Positions 1 to 10,153 are shown, counted from the stretch's first letter. The stretch is DNA of 64,000 nt from CAYSCZ01 sp051155775 (GCA_051155775.1 DAXETV010000002.1:1-64000); one strand, 5' to 3'. Numbers and translations: made by a program. Notes: generated by a model from the sequence alone, not told the origin.

Positions 1-2
1 CA

Positions 3-428
3 AATGAAGTAAAAGTTTGCCCAAATTATCTGATCAAATCAATACAACTACGAGATAAAAAGTTTGTGAACCTGACCAAAAAATATAAAAATATACATCA
101 CCTTCCCCTGGATGAATTATATGAGGTCGTTTGGGAAAGTGATGATATTAAACTGTATAAATTAACGAGCCTTGATCTAAAACCATCCACATATGTGACC
201 GCAATCGATCTGGGAGCCCGCGATCATAAGATAATAAAGAATGAAGATTACTTTCTTAATATTAAAGGCCACATCAGACGGATAAACAGAAAAAAGAAGA
301 AAAATAAAGAAGTTTTCAATACCTACTATGAAAAAATCATGAGGTACGCGAAGTCTGAAAAACTAATATTCAAGAAAGAAAATGATTTGATTCAGATCTC
401 ACAACATCTGGCAAGCATCATCGATTGA
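3..428 (+). CDS. Hypothetical protein, 3' end only (runs off left edge)
   Basis: The frame is open from base 3 through to the TGA at 426-428, so this is most likely the C-terminal part of a longer protein. An internal GTG at 66 could start a 120-residue product, but there are 21 in-frame codons before it with no stop. The visible protein is basic, with a lysine/arginine cluster (about residues 72-82 counted from the GTG) and no signal peptide or membrane segment. I do not recognise a family. It converges on the FG-GAP gene with 7 bp between the stops. Confidence 0.55.
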   Translation, partial: NEVKVCPNYLIKSIQLRDKKFVNLTKKYKNIHHLPLDELYEVVWESDDIKLYKLTSLDLKPSTYVTAIDLGARDHKIIKNEDYFLNIKGHIRRINRKKKKNKEVFNTYYEKIMRYAKSEKLIFKKENDLIQISQHLASIID

Positions 429-435
429 TTTATAA

Positions 436-2445
436 TTATAGTTTAACTATTTTTTCTTTCTTTAGAATAATATTTCCCTTAAGTAAGTTCAAATAATATA
501 AACCATTCTCTAATGATGATAAATCTATTGACACAGGGTTGCTGTCTTTAATTTCACTTGTAAGTACCACATCACCGCTGATGTTGTAAACTACTACCCT
601 TCCCGGAATTAGATTTTCAAAAACAACATTTAGAATTCCCATGGTTGGGTTAGGATAAACATTAATATTCATCTCCGGGTGAGAAGTTATATCGGAAATA
701 ATATTATTGTATTCGCAATTAAAACTTTCGATGGTAGCTGATGGGTTATAGTTCGAAGCTTCAGGGTCCAAACAGCCTACTTCTATCAAATCACTACACT
801 GATAATTTAGCGTTGCTTCTGGATTGTAGTTTTCATCTTCACTGTTCATACAGCCCATAATATAAAAATCATCATCCCCTTCTTTCAAAAAAATGTAATT
901 ATTTACAGGTACGCCTAGGTAGGTCTGCCTGCTATTGACATTCCATTGCACCCTTACAGAATCAACATTCCGGTGTTCTGCCAATCCAAAATGTTGAATT
1001 AATGAATGCTGGGAACAGTATGGACCACCGGAAGATAATTCTCTCATTACAGATTTATTATTTAGAAAAAGGGTAATCACAGCTCCAAAAGCATCTGCAT
1101 TAGAACGACTACCCTCTAATTTGAAAGCCAACCAATTATTGGCTCCGGGATAGTCATTCCTGTAAAGTAAGGTATGCTCTGTTCTGGCATTCGATTCTAT
1201 TGAAGCTACCGCATAATCAAGGTCTCCATCAACATCGTAATCTGAATAGGCTGCCCCTCTGTTGATGAATGGATTATTAATCCCATACTCTTCTGAAATA
1301 TCGACATAAGTATTCTGCTGTGCATCATATTGATACAATACATTTTCATCCTGAGGATCAGTTTTTAAAAACTCTGCCGAACTGATAAAACCATTAGAAA
1401 CAAAAAGATCTAAATCAAAATCGTTGTCATAATCAAAAAAAAATGTTCCCCAACTGGTTGCTTGCATTTCCTCCCTGGTAAATTGGTTTTCAACATTTAA
1501 TTCTGAGGTAACATCAATGAAAGATTCAGTTTCCTGGTTTTCCAAAAAGACATTACGACCAATATTGGTTATATAATAATCCAGATCACCATCGTAATCA
1601 TAATCTCCGTTGGCGATACCCATCCCATAAACGCCAATACTCAATCCTGATTCATTCGAAACGCGGGTAAATGATTCTTCCGGGTAGTTGTTTCTAAACA
1701 TAACATTGGGTTGGACCCACTCACCAAAATCATTGGCAATATAGATATCCTGATCTCCATCCAAATCATAATCCGTTGATAATACAGCCAGGCCACAACC
1801 AATATCGTCAATACCTAAAGCCGTCGCAGATTCATTGAAAGTTCCATCACCGTTGTTTACATAAAAAAGACTGGGATAACAAGTATGATCAAAGCCAATG
1901 ATCTTATCTTGATCATCTTTAATAAACCTTGAGGTGTCGACATAATTAACTACATAAATATCCAGAAAACCATCAAGGTTAAAATCCAGGAATGCAGCAC
2001 TCATCGAAAAGGACTCTTCCAGAATATTTGCCTGAGATGAAATATCTGAGAAGGTACCATCACAGTTATTCTTAAGCAATAAATTAGGCACATTGCTACT
2101 GGTCGTCAAAAAAAGATCATTACATCCATCATTATCAATATCTCCCGCAATTACACCATTTGTGAAAACATTATTCGTGATGGCAGTAATACCGGAAATT
2201 GTAGTGTAATCATAAAATGTACCATCACCCAAATTGAGATATAATTTATCGCGGCCAGCCCCTCCCGGTGCATATATATCATCAAACCCATCATCGTTAA
2301 AATCGATAAATGCAACACCACCCCCCATTAGTAATGGGGACCTGAATACATGATCAATCTTTGCCGATTTGCTTACTTCTTTAAATTGAGCAAAAGAAAT
2401 AGTTGCATTTAATAAGGTGAAAAAGAAAAAACCCTTTGAAACCAA
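436..2445 (-). CDS. Secreted FG-GAP/VCBS-repeat protein with ASPIC/UnbV domain and T9SS sorting tail (CRTAC1-like)
   Basis: This 669-residue protein has a signal peptide (residues 1-20, phenylalanine-rich core, cleavage after SFA). At least seven calcium-loop repeats of the type DxDxDGxxD lie between residues 48 and 410, as expected for FG-GAP/VCBS propeller blades. An ASPIC/UnbV domain (about 447-515) follows. Two cysteine-containing repeats of the GCxxxxAxNYNPxA type lie at 531-577. The last ~75 residues (PNPTMG through ENGLYYLNL to basic KKEKIVKL) are a typical type IX secretion sorting domain, so export to the cell surface is inferred. The start is TTG; no ATG is available near the signal peptide and a stop lies five codons upstream. 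Its ligand is unknown. Confidence 0.85.
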   Translation of the reverse strand: MVSKGFFFFTLLNATISFAQFKEVSKSAKIDHVFRSPLLMGGGVAFIDFNDDGFDDIYAPGGAGRDKLYLNLGDGTFYDYTTISGITAITNNVFTNGVIAGDIDNDGCNDLFLTTSSNVPNLLLKNNCDGTFSDISSQANILEESFSMSAAFLDFNLDGFLDIYVVNYVDTSRFIKDDQDKIIGFDHTCYPSLFYVNNGDGTFNESATALGIDDIGCGLAVLSTDYDLDGDQDIYIANDFGEWVQPNVMFRNNYPEESFTRVSNESGLSIGVYGMGIANGDYDYDGDLDYYITNIGRNVFLENQETESFIDVTSELNVENQFTREEMQATSWGTFFFDYDNDFDLDLFVSNGFISSAEFLKTDPQDENVLYQYDAQQNTYVDISEEYGINNPFINRGAAYSDYDVDGDLDYAVASIESNARTEHTLLYRNDYPGANNWLAFKLEGSRSNADAFGAVITLFLNNKSVMRELSSGGPYCSQHSLIQHFGLAEHRNVDSVRVQWNVNSRQTYLGVPVNNYIFLKEGDDDFYIMGCMNSEDENYNPEATLNYQCSDLIEVGCLDPEASNYNPSATIESFNCEYNNIISDITSHPEMNINVYPNPTMGILNVVFENLIPGRVVVYNISGDVVLTSEIKDSNPVSIDLSSLENGLYYLNLLKGNIILKKEKIVKL

Positions 2446-2525
2446 AATAATAATTGATTATTGATTACATACAAATGTATAGTCAATCTTCATTGTATTC
2501 AACTGGTATCATATTGTAGTGGCAT

Positions 2526-2552
2526 AAAAAAAGGGGCAAACTACCCCTTTTT
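2526..2552 (-). terminator. Rho-independent terminator of the SusCD operon
   Basis: On the minus strand an A5G4 arm, a 7-nt loop and C4 followed by T7 form a hairpin with a U-tract, 24 bp beyond the stop of the last operon gene. This marks the end of the four-gene SusC to lipoprotein operon. Confidence 0.8.
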
Positions 2553-2576
2553 CGCCTAATGGAATGGTTTTTAAAA

Positions 2577-3998
2577 TTATTGAGGCGTTAATATAACCGC
2601 ACCTGAATCCCCAAATGGACTTTCCCAGGAAACAGAAATGGTTCCATTATTGTTAATCATTCCTTCTACACTTGATATAAATCCATTCTCTGAAATAAAA
2701 CCAACAATTTCTCCATCACATAGTGATATCGTGCCCGGTTCAGGAGCAAATCCTTGTAATCCATAAAGTCCAAATGACAAATCACTGATCTCGAATTCAA
2801 GACCGGGAACTCCGGTTATATCAATGGTTGCCTCCAAATCCGTGAATGGCCCAACTGGAACATCAGCACTTTCGCCACTGGATAAAGCAGAATATGTACC
2901 TGCGATATCCGAAATTTCACAGCTAGTTACCAGTATCTCTTTTGAGGTAGTACTAACTCTGCCCTGCGCATCAGTAACGGTAACCCTAATATCGATAAAA
3001 GCTTTAGTATCTGAGGTAAAAGTACCTGTAACCACACCACCCATAGAACCGGTAACAACGGCCACCGATGCAGAGTCCAGAGCAACCATTCCTAAATTAC
3101 CCCCATCTCCTGCGCTGGTCACTTCAACAGCTTCCACTTCAATCAACTCTACTGTACCTGGTGCATTACTAATATCAATTGCCAGGCCAACTTCACTAAA
3201 GGCATTTATCTCGTCAGATTCTAAGAATAAATCAACTGTTGGAGCGGCAAATTCATAAACTGTTGTGATTGTTTCGGTACGTTCTGTTCTTCTGTCCTGC
3301 TGCTGATCATCAACAATTACCGTAATATTAACATCACCAACGAACGCTGCATCTGAAATATATTCTGCACTGATACTGCCGGAGGTTTGACCTATTAACT
3401 CATCAACATCCACTTGATCCAGTTGAAGACTGCCTTTATCTGCTGTAATAATCACATTTGCGATACCACCGGGAACGTCCATGCGGAACACATTAATTGT
3501 TGTGCTCTCCCCTCTGATTAAACCCTCTGAATTTGGAATATCTACCTCAAAAGTCGGTGCTGACATAGGATACTTAATATAAACAGAACCTGAGACTAAG
3601 GAAGCCTTGGGGGCACCGGATTGGTTCAAAGCATTTTCCTGCTGATCAAATATTGTTATGTTAATCCCGAAATCACCTTCGAAATTAGTTGGTGTGGCAA
3701 AAGTCCCAGTAAGTACCCCTTCTGTTTGACCTACCAATGATTGGATATTTGTGGTATAACTACCTAGATCGTTGGGTGTTGAAATTACCAGGGAGTCGCT
3801 TATTCCCCCAGGGGCATCTACAATACTTACAGAGAACCCGAAATTATTTCCTCCCACAATGGTGTCCGTATCAATTGATAAAAGTAATTGAGGTGCATCC
3901 AATAAACCAGGTGGATTAATATCATCAGGATCGTCCACACAAGAACACACTAAAACCAGCAGAAATATTGGCCATATATAATTAAAAGCGTTTTTCAT
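2577..3998 (-). CDS. Surface lipoprotein with three Ig-like repeats, last gene of SusCD operon
   Basis: This is a 473-residue lipoprotein: the N-terminus has a hydrophobic stretch ending LVCSC (lipid-modified Cys about 20), followed by an Asp-rich spacer (DDPDD) of the kind that favours surface export in Bacteroidota. Three divergent ~105-residue repeats follow (about 34-140, 141-250, 251-357). Each starts with a xAPxxxL-type strand, contains an APGG/VPGG turn and a GQT/GxxTG segment, and ends in a D-x-Q motif. A distinct C-terminal domain begins with SCEISDIAGTY (about 358). By position downstream of SusC/SusD it probably has a SusE/SusF-like accessory binding role, but no sequence family was recognised. 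Confidence 0.7.
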   Translation of the reverse strand: MKNAFNYIWPIFLLVLVCSCVDDPDDINPPGLLDAPQLLLSIDTDTIVGGNNFGFSVSIVDAPGGISDSLVISTPNDLGSYTTNIQSLVGQTEGVLTGTFATPTNFEGDFGINITIFDQQENALNQSGAPKASLVSGSVYIKYPMSAPTFEVDIPNSEGLIRGESTTINVFRMDVPGGIANVIITADKGSLQLDQVDVDELIGQTSGSISAEYISDAAFVGDVNITVIVDDQQQDRRTERTETITTVYEFAAPTVDLFLESDEINAFSEVGLAIDISNAPGTVELIEVEAVEVTSAGDGGNLGMVALDSASVAVVTGSMGGVVTGTFTSDTKAFIDIRVTVTDAQGRVSTTSKEILVTSCEISDIAGTYSALSSGESADVPVGPFTDLEATIDITGVPGLEFEISDLSFGLYGLQGFAPEPGTISLCDGEIVGFISENGFISSVEGMINNNGTISVSWESPFGDSGAVILTPQ

Positions 3999-4033
3999 TT
4001 TGAATATAATTTATTTACCATAACTATTAAATA

Positions 4034-4057
4034 AAGCATGTGTAAATCCACATGCTT
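4034..4057 (-). terminator. Intra-operon hairpin (attenuator or processing site)
   Basis: A perfect 9-bp inverted repeat (AAGCATGTG / CACATGCTT, 6-nt loop) lies just after the stop of the 322-residue lipoprotein gene and before the 473-residue lipoprotein gene. The following T-run is weak (TATTT), so partial termination or mRNA-end protection is more likely than full termination. Confidence 0.5.
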
Positions 4058-4063
4058 CTTTAT

Positions 4064-5032
4064 CTATTTTTTTGTAAGTCTTAAAGTATAAGTCTGATCT
4101 GGTGTACCTAAACTACAATCAGTGTCAATATTATCAGTGATGGTAATCAAAAATTCACTGTCATCAGATTCATCGTACGAATTAGACCCACTTTGTACAA
4201 ATGCCACTGAATTACAAGCAGCAGGGGCTGGATTAACCGGCCATAAAAGGTCTCCGCACACCAAACTAAAATTAAAGGCACCGGTAAATGTAATCCATGT
4301 TGCCTGGAACGTTCTACCTATAGGGCTTGTAGCAGTAAGTGTAACCTCCTGGGTTGTTGCTCCACCGCCAGGCCACCTGGAAGGACCCCCAAAAAATGGA
4401 TCACCGGGACCGTCAACCTGCTCTAAAATGTAGGTTCCCGTAGCGAAAGTTGCTGGTGTATTACAAGCAACGAAGGCAGTAAAGCTTGTGGTAAAGCTTG
4501 ATGTAGGGGCACTATTCAATATGTTTGGAGTCACGTTTACCGTTTCTTGTGGTAACCCCTGCAATATTGTATCTGGGAATACCCGGCCATCATCAAGTGT
4601 TACCAACGTATTGAAATCAAACCGATCTGCAGGTCCTATCTCATCAATTGACACCCCAAATGCAGTAGCCATTTCCTGAGCAGTTACCTCAAAATCATCT
4701 AATATGCCATTATTTTGATTAAACTGCTCTCCATCAATGGAGGCAGCAACTCTACTACTAAAAACTTCACCGGTAGAGAATTGGGTGTAGGAAGCCAACA
4801 GGTCTACCCGATCAATATTCTGATTTTCAGTAAACATATCCATGACCAATTTACCATTTGGTATATCATTCCCGTCAAAGAATGAAAATTCCGGATCAAT
4901 AAGTATACGCATATTCACAACCTTTTCGATCTCATCAAAGGGTATACGCTGTGCATCTTCATCCTCGCAGGAGACAATCACAGTAATTAAAATTGACAGG
5001 AGGATAAATCTTAATTTTCTTAGATAATTCAT
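4064..5032 (-). CDS. Hypothetical lipoprotein of SusCD operon
   Basis: This 322-residue protein has a lipoprotein signal (hydrophobic core then VIVSC, Cys about 22) followed by acidic EDED, suggesting surface exposure. No enzyme motif is visible. The C-terminal ~130 residues begin with a Cys and an ATGTY motif, contain several aromatic- and Gly-rich strands and four cysteines, and resemble in layout (Cys...GTY, then beta-rich) the C-terminal domain of the next operon gene. It lies 31 bp downstream of the SusD gene. A role in binding the substrate of this SusC/SusD pair is inferred from position only. Confidence 0.65.
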   Translation of the reverse strand: MNYLRKLRFILLSILITVIVSCEDEDAQRIPFDEIEKVVNMRILIDPEFSFFDGNDIPNGKLVMDMFTENQNIDRVDLLASYTQFSTGEVFSSRVAASIDGEQFNQNNGILDDFEVTAQEMATAFGVSIDEIGPADRFDFNTLVTLDDGRVFPDTILQGLPQETVNVTPNILNSAPTSSFTTSFTAFVACNTPATFATGTYILEQVDGPGDPFFGGPSRWPGGGATTQEVTLTATSPIGRTFQATWITFTGAFNFSLVCGDLLWPVNPAPAACNSVAFVQSGSNSYDESDDSEFLITITDNIDTDCSLGTPDQTYTLRLTKK

Positions 5033-5063
5033 ATGTTTAAATATTTTTATATCAATAGTTATA

Positions 5064-6689
5064 TTAATTAGGGTCCCAAAATACCCTGTCTGTCAGTGCC
5101 CTTTGACTGGGTGCATTAGCATTAGAAGTAATTTCTGCATCGCTGTATGGTAACGCATTAGTAAATTCCCTTCCTCTTACCGTCACATTCAGGTTATCGG
5201 TGTTTCCATCATGCAATTGAGGGAAACCGGTTCGTCTAAAATCAGTGTATGCGTCAAATGATTTACCAAAATTGGCCAACCACTTTTGGGTTATTATGTG
5301 CTCTAACTGACGACCTTCATCATATGCTTCTAATATTAAATTAATGTAGTCATCAACTTCCTGGGCATCCATCGTTGGAGCACCTCCGGCACTGGCATAT
5401 TCATCAACTTTAGCAAAAGCAGCCCTCATGGCTTGTTCAAAGGTTGCACGTGCATCTCCGCTTGTAACGCCAGCCTGAACAAGTTCTGCTTCAATAAATA
5501 GCCGGTCATAGTATGTAAGAAGTCTCTGTGGCGTAGTAGCCACTCCATTAAAATTCGTCGCACCGCCATTACCATCATCATACCGGCCACCTAAGGGATA
5601 AAGGCCCATCACGGATTGTGAATTTCCCTGCGCAAAACCTTCATTAGGATCGATGTTAAAAGAAAACATCCAAATAGATAAAAAAGTGGTTCCAGTTCGT
5701 GAAGGGCAATACGAGCAAGGGTTTTGTGCCTGACCATCATCACCAGGGGTAGCTAATTGGTTAAACCAGTAATAAGGTATTCTTGGATCAGTAATACCAA
5801 CCAATAAATCATTGCCATGACCAAAAGTGTCGATACCATTCATCATCTCAAATATGAATGGACTAACATAATAGCTTTGGCCGGCCGGAGCATATTCCTG
5901 CGCATATCCCGGATTACGATTATCAGGATTTGAACTTCCACCATATTGCAACTGAAAATCATCTGCAGCACTGGAAATCAAGTCATCTTCAGCTAAAAGG
6001 GAGCTTACTTCCGAGGATACATCCCTAACCAGCCTAATCTGGTTGTACATCTTCAATTTGATGGTCTTTGCTAGCTTACGCCATTTGCTTATATCCCCAT
6101 TGTAAAAAAGATCATCGCTTGCCGGACTTTGAACAGATAAACGTTCGAGATTTACTAAGGCCGTGTCCAATAAGACCAGCATCTCGTCATAGATAAATTC
6201 TCCATCGTCATAACCTGGATTTGGGAAATTTGCTCCCCGGATTGCTTCTGTTAGCGGTGCAGTACCCCACATATCAACTATGACATGATAAGACCAGGCT
6301 TTTAATATTTGTGCTATACCAACATACGCCCATGATTCTTCTTCGGTCCCCAATGCAATCATCTCTTCTAAATCAGTTAGTGCCCGGTTATAAAAGCTTC
6401 TCCAAGGTGTAATTATCCTAAAGTTTGATTGTGCTATAGCATAATCATTAAGTTGATTCCCTCGCTCTACCGTATGGTGGACATAAGCGGAGGTAACACC
6501 TCCGGATAATCCTCCGGTATGCGTTCCTAGTGCACCGCCAATATCGAGGTTTGTAGCCGGTAATAATAAGTTTAGAGGTACAGACGTCGGATTGCTGGGA
6601 TCTTCATTAATATCTAAAAGATCGTCGCATGAAACTGTTAAAATAAATGTTATTAACAGTACTATAGAATATAATTTACTTGTTTTCAT
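5064..6689 (-). CDS. SusD/RagB-family nutrient-binding lipoprotein (SusD-like_2 type)
   Basis: This 541-residue protein has a lipoprotein signal (FILTVSC, Cys 21), followed by DDLLDINEDPSNPT, a signature of the SusD/RagB group that carries the SusD-like_2 domain. The helical TPR-rich N-terminal half includes an AWSYHVIVDMWGTAP segment, and the C-terminal region has EAYDEGRQLEHIITQKWLA followed by a FRRTGFP motif, all characteristic. The product is expected to cap the SusC barrel on the cell surface and bind the imported oligomer. It lies 27 bp after the SusC stop in the same operon. The substrate cannot be read from the sequence; the operon holds no hydrolase. Confidence 0.92.
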   Translation of the reverse strand: MKTSKLYSIVLLITFILTVSCDDLLDINEDPSNPTSVPLNLLLPATNLDIGGALGTHTGGLSGGVTSAYVHHTVERGNQLNDYAIAQSNFRIITPWRSFYNRALTDLEEMIALGTEEESWAYVGIAQILKAWSYHVIVDMWGTAPLTEAIRGANFPNPGYDDGEFIYDEMLVLLDTALVNLERLSVQSPASDDLFYNGDISKWRKLAKTIKLKMYNQIRLVRDVSSEVSSLLAEDDLISSAADDFQLQYGGSSNPDNRNPGYAQEYAPAGQSYYVSPFIFEMMNGIDTFGHGNDLLVGITDPRIPYYWFNQLATPGDDGQAQNPCSYCPSRTGTTFLSIWMFSFNIDPNEGFAQGNSQSVMGLYPLGGRYDDGNGGATNFNGVATTPQRLLTYYDRLFIEAELVQAGVTSGDARATFEQAMRAAFAKVDEYASAGGAPTMDAQEVDDYINLILEAYDEGRQLEHIITQKWLANFGKSFDAYTDFRRTGFPQLHDGNTDNLNVTVRGREFTNALPYSDAEITSNANAPSQRALTDRVFWDPN

Positions 6690-6716
6690 TATTTAAGAAT
6701 ATTTTCATTTAGAAAT

Positions 6717-9700
6717 CTAAAATGTAAACGCAATACTTCCGCCAAAACGCTTGGTAGATGGAGCCTGTGAGAAGACCTGTCCGAATTGATTGGAGTTAGC
6801 ATTGAATTGTGAAATTTCCGGATCTATGTTTGAGTCCTCGAGAAGGTTAGGTGCCCTCCACCATAAATTTCTACCATTAAAAGACACCCTTGCAGAGCCA
6901 AATGGGGTTTTTTCCATGATTTCATTTGGTAGCTCGTAAGAAACTGAGATCTCCCTTAATCTGATCACAGTAGCATCAAAAACATTCCATTCATTGGAGG
7001 CATTTGAAGCGAATGTTTGTCCGAAAAACAGTGTGTTGGTCTCAATAAGTGTTTGATTGGGTATTTTTTCACCACTCTCGGTTCTAAGTGGTTCCCTGGT
7101 GTTCGGATCACCATATACACCAGGAATAATTCTCATTTGCTCCCTATCCCCCTGGAATTCCAGTACGCCACGACCGAGCATTTGCTCGGTCATATTGGAC
7201 CATATATCACCACCCTGTTTCCAGTCTATTACTGCTCTTACTGTAATGCCTTTAAAAGTAAGCGTATTGGTTAAACCGACAATAAAATCAGGATTAGGAT
7301 TTCCGATAACCTCACGATTTGCCGCCTGAATCAATTGTCCATTGGAAGGATCAATTAGTAAATTACCTTCATCGTCACGAGCATCAACAGAGCCTAATAA
7401 CACACCATATTCCTGGCCAGTACGCAATGCATTGATAACCCCTCCGGCAAATCCAAAGCCGAACGTAAGCTCATCAAGACCCGAGGTAAGTTCCTCAACT
7501 ACGTTTTTGTTGTGTGTGAAGGTACCATAAATGTTCCATTTGAATCCATTGGATAGCTGAACCGGTGTAAAATCCAAACCAATTTCAATCCCTTCATTAG
7601 ATAGTTCGCCAAAGTTTGTAAATAAAGAAGTAAATCCGGTTGAAGGAGGTAGGGTCACCTGAGCTATCTGGTCTTTAGACAACCGGTAATAATAAGCAAC
7701 ATCAAGGCTAATCCTATTATTCCATAGGCCCAATTCTAGACCTACTTCTGTTTCCTGGGTCTGCTCAGGTTTTAAGTTTGGGTCCCTTGCAATATTGGAT
7801 AGAGTAGCTCCCGGTACCGCAGCAGAGGCTCCGGCGGGGGTGATAGGCAGTGCAGCTCTTTGAGCAATCCCCAGTGCTGGTGACTCGTTTATCAGAAATA
7901 ATGGCTGCAACTGAAATGGATCTGTATCATTACCTACCTCAGACCAACTTCCTCTTACTTTCACATAATTGATGAGATCAGAAGAAATATTCAGCGCATC
8001 GGTCAATACCACGGAAGCCGTAATTGCCGGATAAAAGAAACTTCGGTTATCAACAGGTAGAGTAGATGACCAGTCATTTCTACCTGTCAAGGTTAAATAT
8101 GCCCAATCTCTGTACCCTAAGGTCACATCAGCATATGCACCAAATATCCTTCTTTGGGAGTTCCCATCAAATGTGGTAGGACCTAATGGACTTACATTAT
8201 TGGTGTTATCAATATCATTAATGCCGAATATCACAAAATTTTGCCCTTGAAAGGCTTGTCTAAAGCTCGCTCTTTGGTTATAGTTCCAACCAATCAAAGC
8301 AGTCAAACTATAATCATGGCCTATTTGAGGTGTGAAAGTTGTTATTGCATTCATGTCCAGTTCCTGATAATTGATATCATCGGTTATAATCTGGCCAACA
8401 CCCGGATTAGAGGCAGGACCAGTTGAACCGGGATTAATAAAAGAATTTCTAAATTGAGCATAGGTATTAGCCCCAACTTTGTAACTCGCACTCACCCATT
8501 CATTTATATCATAGGACACATCAAAGGAAGCGACCATCCTATCTACCTTTTGAGAAAATCCAGCAAAGTTTGCTGACCATATCGGATGGTCTGCATTACC
8601 TCTACCTACCCAAAAAGCACTACCTCCATCAGCAGGATTTTGGAAAGGGAACCTTTCAAAGTCAGACACATTCCAGTTTCTGCCAAGTAGCAGAGCCCTT
8701 GCAAAAAATGATGGATTATTAGCGCCTAAATTACCGACACCAAGCTGCGGACCGCTCTGAAGGGTTCTTGTATATTGAAGGTTAGTGCCAATAATAAATC
8801 CATTATCCAGTCTGGTTCTTCCTCCAACACTTATGTTATATCTGTTGAACTCACTGTTTGGAATATAACCGTTATTATCTACTTGCGAGAGTGTAGCGGT
8901 AACGGTTGAATTATCTGTACCACCGGTAATAGATAATGAATTCTCAATGAAAATTCCTGTTTCAAACAATGATTCAACATTATCCGGTTGAGCAACATAA
9001 GGTATTTGGTTTCCTTCAAACTGGGGGAAATCCAGTACACCGTCGCCATTGGCATCGTTACCAAAAACACCATTGCTGGAGTAAGGATGAGGTATGGAAT
9101 CTGTATTGGCATAAGGCTGGGTGCCAGGAAAAGGGGCACCCCAGGATCCATTGGCAAACTGGAAATTGAAATTCGTGCCTGTTCCATAACCATTTTGATA
9201 GTTAGGCAACCTGGAAATTTTCTCCGCAGTAACGGTTGATGAGTACTTAATTTCCAATCCTTTTCGGCTGGTTTTTCTTGCTGAGCCGGTTTTGGTAGTG
9301 ATAACAATAACACCATTAGCGGCGCGTGTCCCATATAATGCAGCAGCCGACGCGCCTTTAAGCACAGTCATCGACTCAATATTGTTTGGGTCTAAAGCGG
9401 AAATCCCATTTGCATAAGCTCCCCCTGTATTTAGTCCACTTTGACCACCAAGGTTATTGAAGTTGGTATTATTATCATAAGGAATCCCATCCACCACAAA
9501 TAACGGTTGGTTATTGCCTAAAAATGAAGAGTTTCCCCGGATTTGGATCCTGGTATTACTTCCTGCTGTACCGCCGGTCCCCTGGATATTGACACCAGCA
9601 ATTTTACCTTGCAAAGCCCGTAAGGGATCTGGCTCTGCCACCTGCTGTATTTGCTCCCCGTCCACATTTTCGACCCCATAGCCCAGAGCTCGTTCAGAAC

Positions 9701-10037
9701 GCTCTATGCCCTGTGCAGTTACCACTACTTCAGTAAGTTCCTGCACATCAGTTGACATGGTGAGATCAATCACTGAACGGTTATTAATGGGAACCTGCTG
9801 TGTGACAAACCCAATGAAAGAAAATATAAGCGTGCCTCCATCTGAAGGAATCGTCAACCGATAATTTCCATCAATATCGGTAGTGGAACCTGTTGTGGTT
9901 CCTTTGAGTATAACATTAACGCCGGGTAAAGATTGGTCATTTTCATCGACTACTTTTCCGGATACTGTTCTGTCCTGGGCATAGAGTTGTGCCCACATCG
10001 CTACAAGAGCGATGACACTCAGTAAAATTTTCTTCAT
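6717..10037 (-). CDS. SusC/RagA-family TonB-linked outer membrane transporter
   Basis: This 1106-residue protein has a signal peptide (cleavage about residue 20), a CarboxypepD_reg-like domain (about 22-105, GKVVDENDQSLPGVNV), a TonB-box-like TEVVVTAQG (about 102-110), a plug domain (about 115-250; RIQIRGNSS, PLFVVDGIPY, ALYGTRAANGVI) and a C-terminal beta-barrel ending in Phe. This is a full-length SusC transporter that imports a substrate delivered by the SusD lipoprotein encoded 27 bp downstream. It is the first gene of a four-gene operon and is divergent from truA across 121 bp. No regulator or anti-sigma gene is adjacent. Confidence 0.95.
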   Translation of the reverse strand: MKKILLSVIALVAMWAQLYAQDRTVSGKVVDENDQSLPGVNVILKGTTTGSTTDIDGNYRLTIPSDGGTLIFSFIGFVTQQVPINNRSVIDLTMSTDVQELTEVVVTAQGIERSERALGYGVENVDGEQIQQVAEPDPLRALQGKIAGVNIQGTGGTAGSNTRIQIRGNSSFLGNNQPLFVVDGIPYDNNTNFNNLGGQSGLNTGGAYANGISALDPNNIESMTVLKGASAAALYGTRAANGVIVITTKTGSARKTSRKGLEIKYSSTVTAEKISRLPNYQNGYGTGTNFNFQFANGSWGAPFPGTQPYANTDSIPHPYSSNGVFGNDANGDGVLDFPQFEGNQIPYVAQPDNVESLFETGIFIENSLSITGGTDNSTVTATLSQVDNNGYIPNSEFNRYNISVGGRTRLDNGFIIGTNLQYTRTLQSGPQLGVGNLGANNPSFFARALLLGRNWNVSDFERFPFQNPADGGSAFWVGRGNADHPIWSANFAGFSQKVDRMVASFDVSYDINEWVSASYKVGANTYAQFRNSFINPGSTGPASNPGVGQIITDDINYQELDMNAITTFTPQIGHDYSLTALIGWNYNQRASFRQAFQGQNFVIFGINDIDNTNNVSPLGPTTFDGNSQRRIFGAYADVTLGYRDWAYLTLTGRNDWSSTLPVDNRSFFYPAITASVVLTDALNISSDLINYVKVRGSWSEVGNDTDPFQLQPLFLINESPALGIAQRAALPITPAGASAAVPGATLSNIARDPNLKPEQTQETEVGLELGLWNNRISLDVAYYYRLSKDQIAQVTLPPSTGFTSLFTNFGELSNEGIEIGLDFTPVQLSNGFKWNIYGTFTHNKNVVEELTSGLDELTFGFGFAGGVINALRTGQEYGVLLGSVDARDDEGNLLIDPSNGQLIQAANREVIGNPNPDFIVGLTNTLTFKGITVRAVIDWKQGGDIWSNMTEQMLGRGVLEFQGDREQMRIIPGVYGDPNTREPLRTESGEKIPNQTLIETNTLFFGQTFASNASNEWNVFDATVIRLREISVSYELPNEIMEKTPFGSARVSFNGRNLWWRAPNLLEDSNIDPEISQFNANSNQFGQVFSQAPSTKRFGGSIAFTF

Positions 10038-10153
10038 ACTATTTAGATTTTAGTTTTTAAATTACCCTGTTAACAATGCAAGGAATGATTACCCTTAAAT
10101 GGTGGTCTGAATTTGTACCTGTTTTGAGTATGAATAATAGCTATTTGTTTATT

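Noticed and set aside
8879..9334. 151-codon open frame on the minus strand inside the SusC gene
   Set aside because: It is an alternative frame of a clear SusC coding sequence, has no start context, and its translation has no domain-like features.
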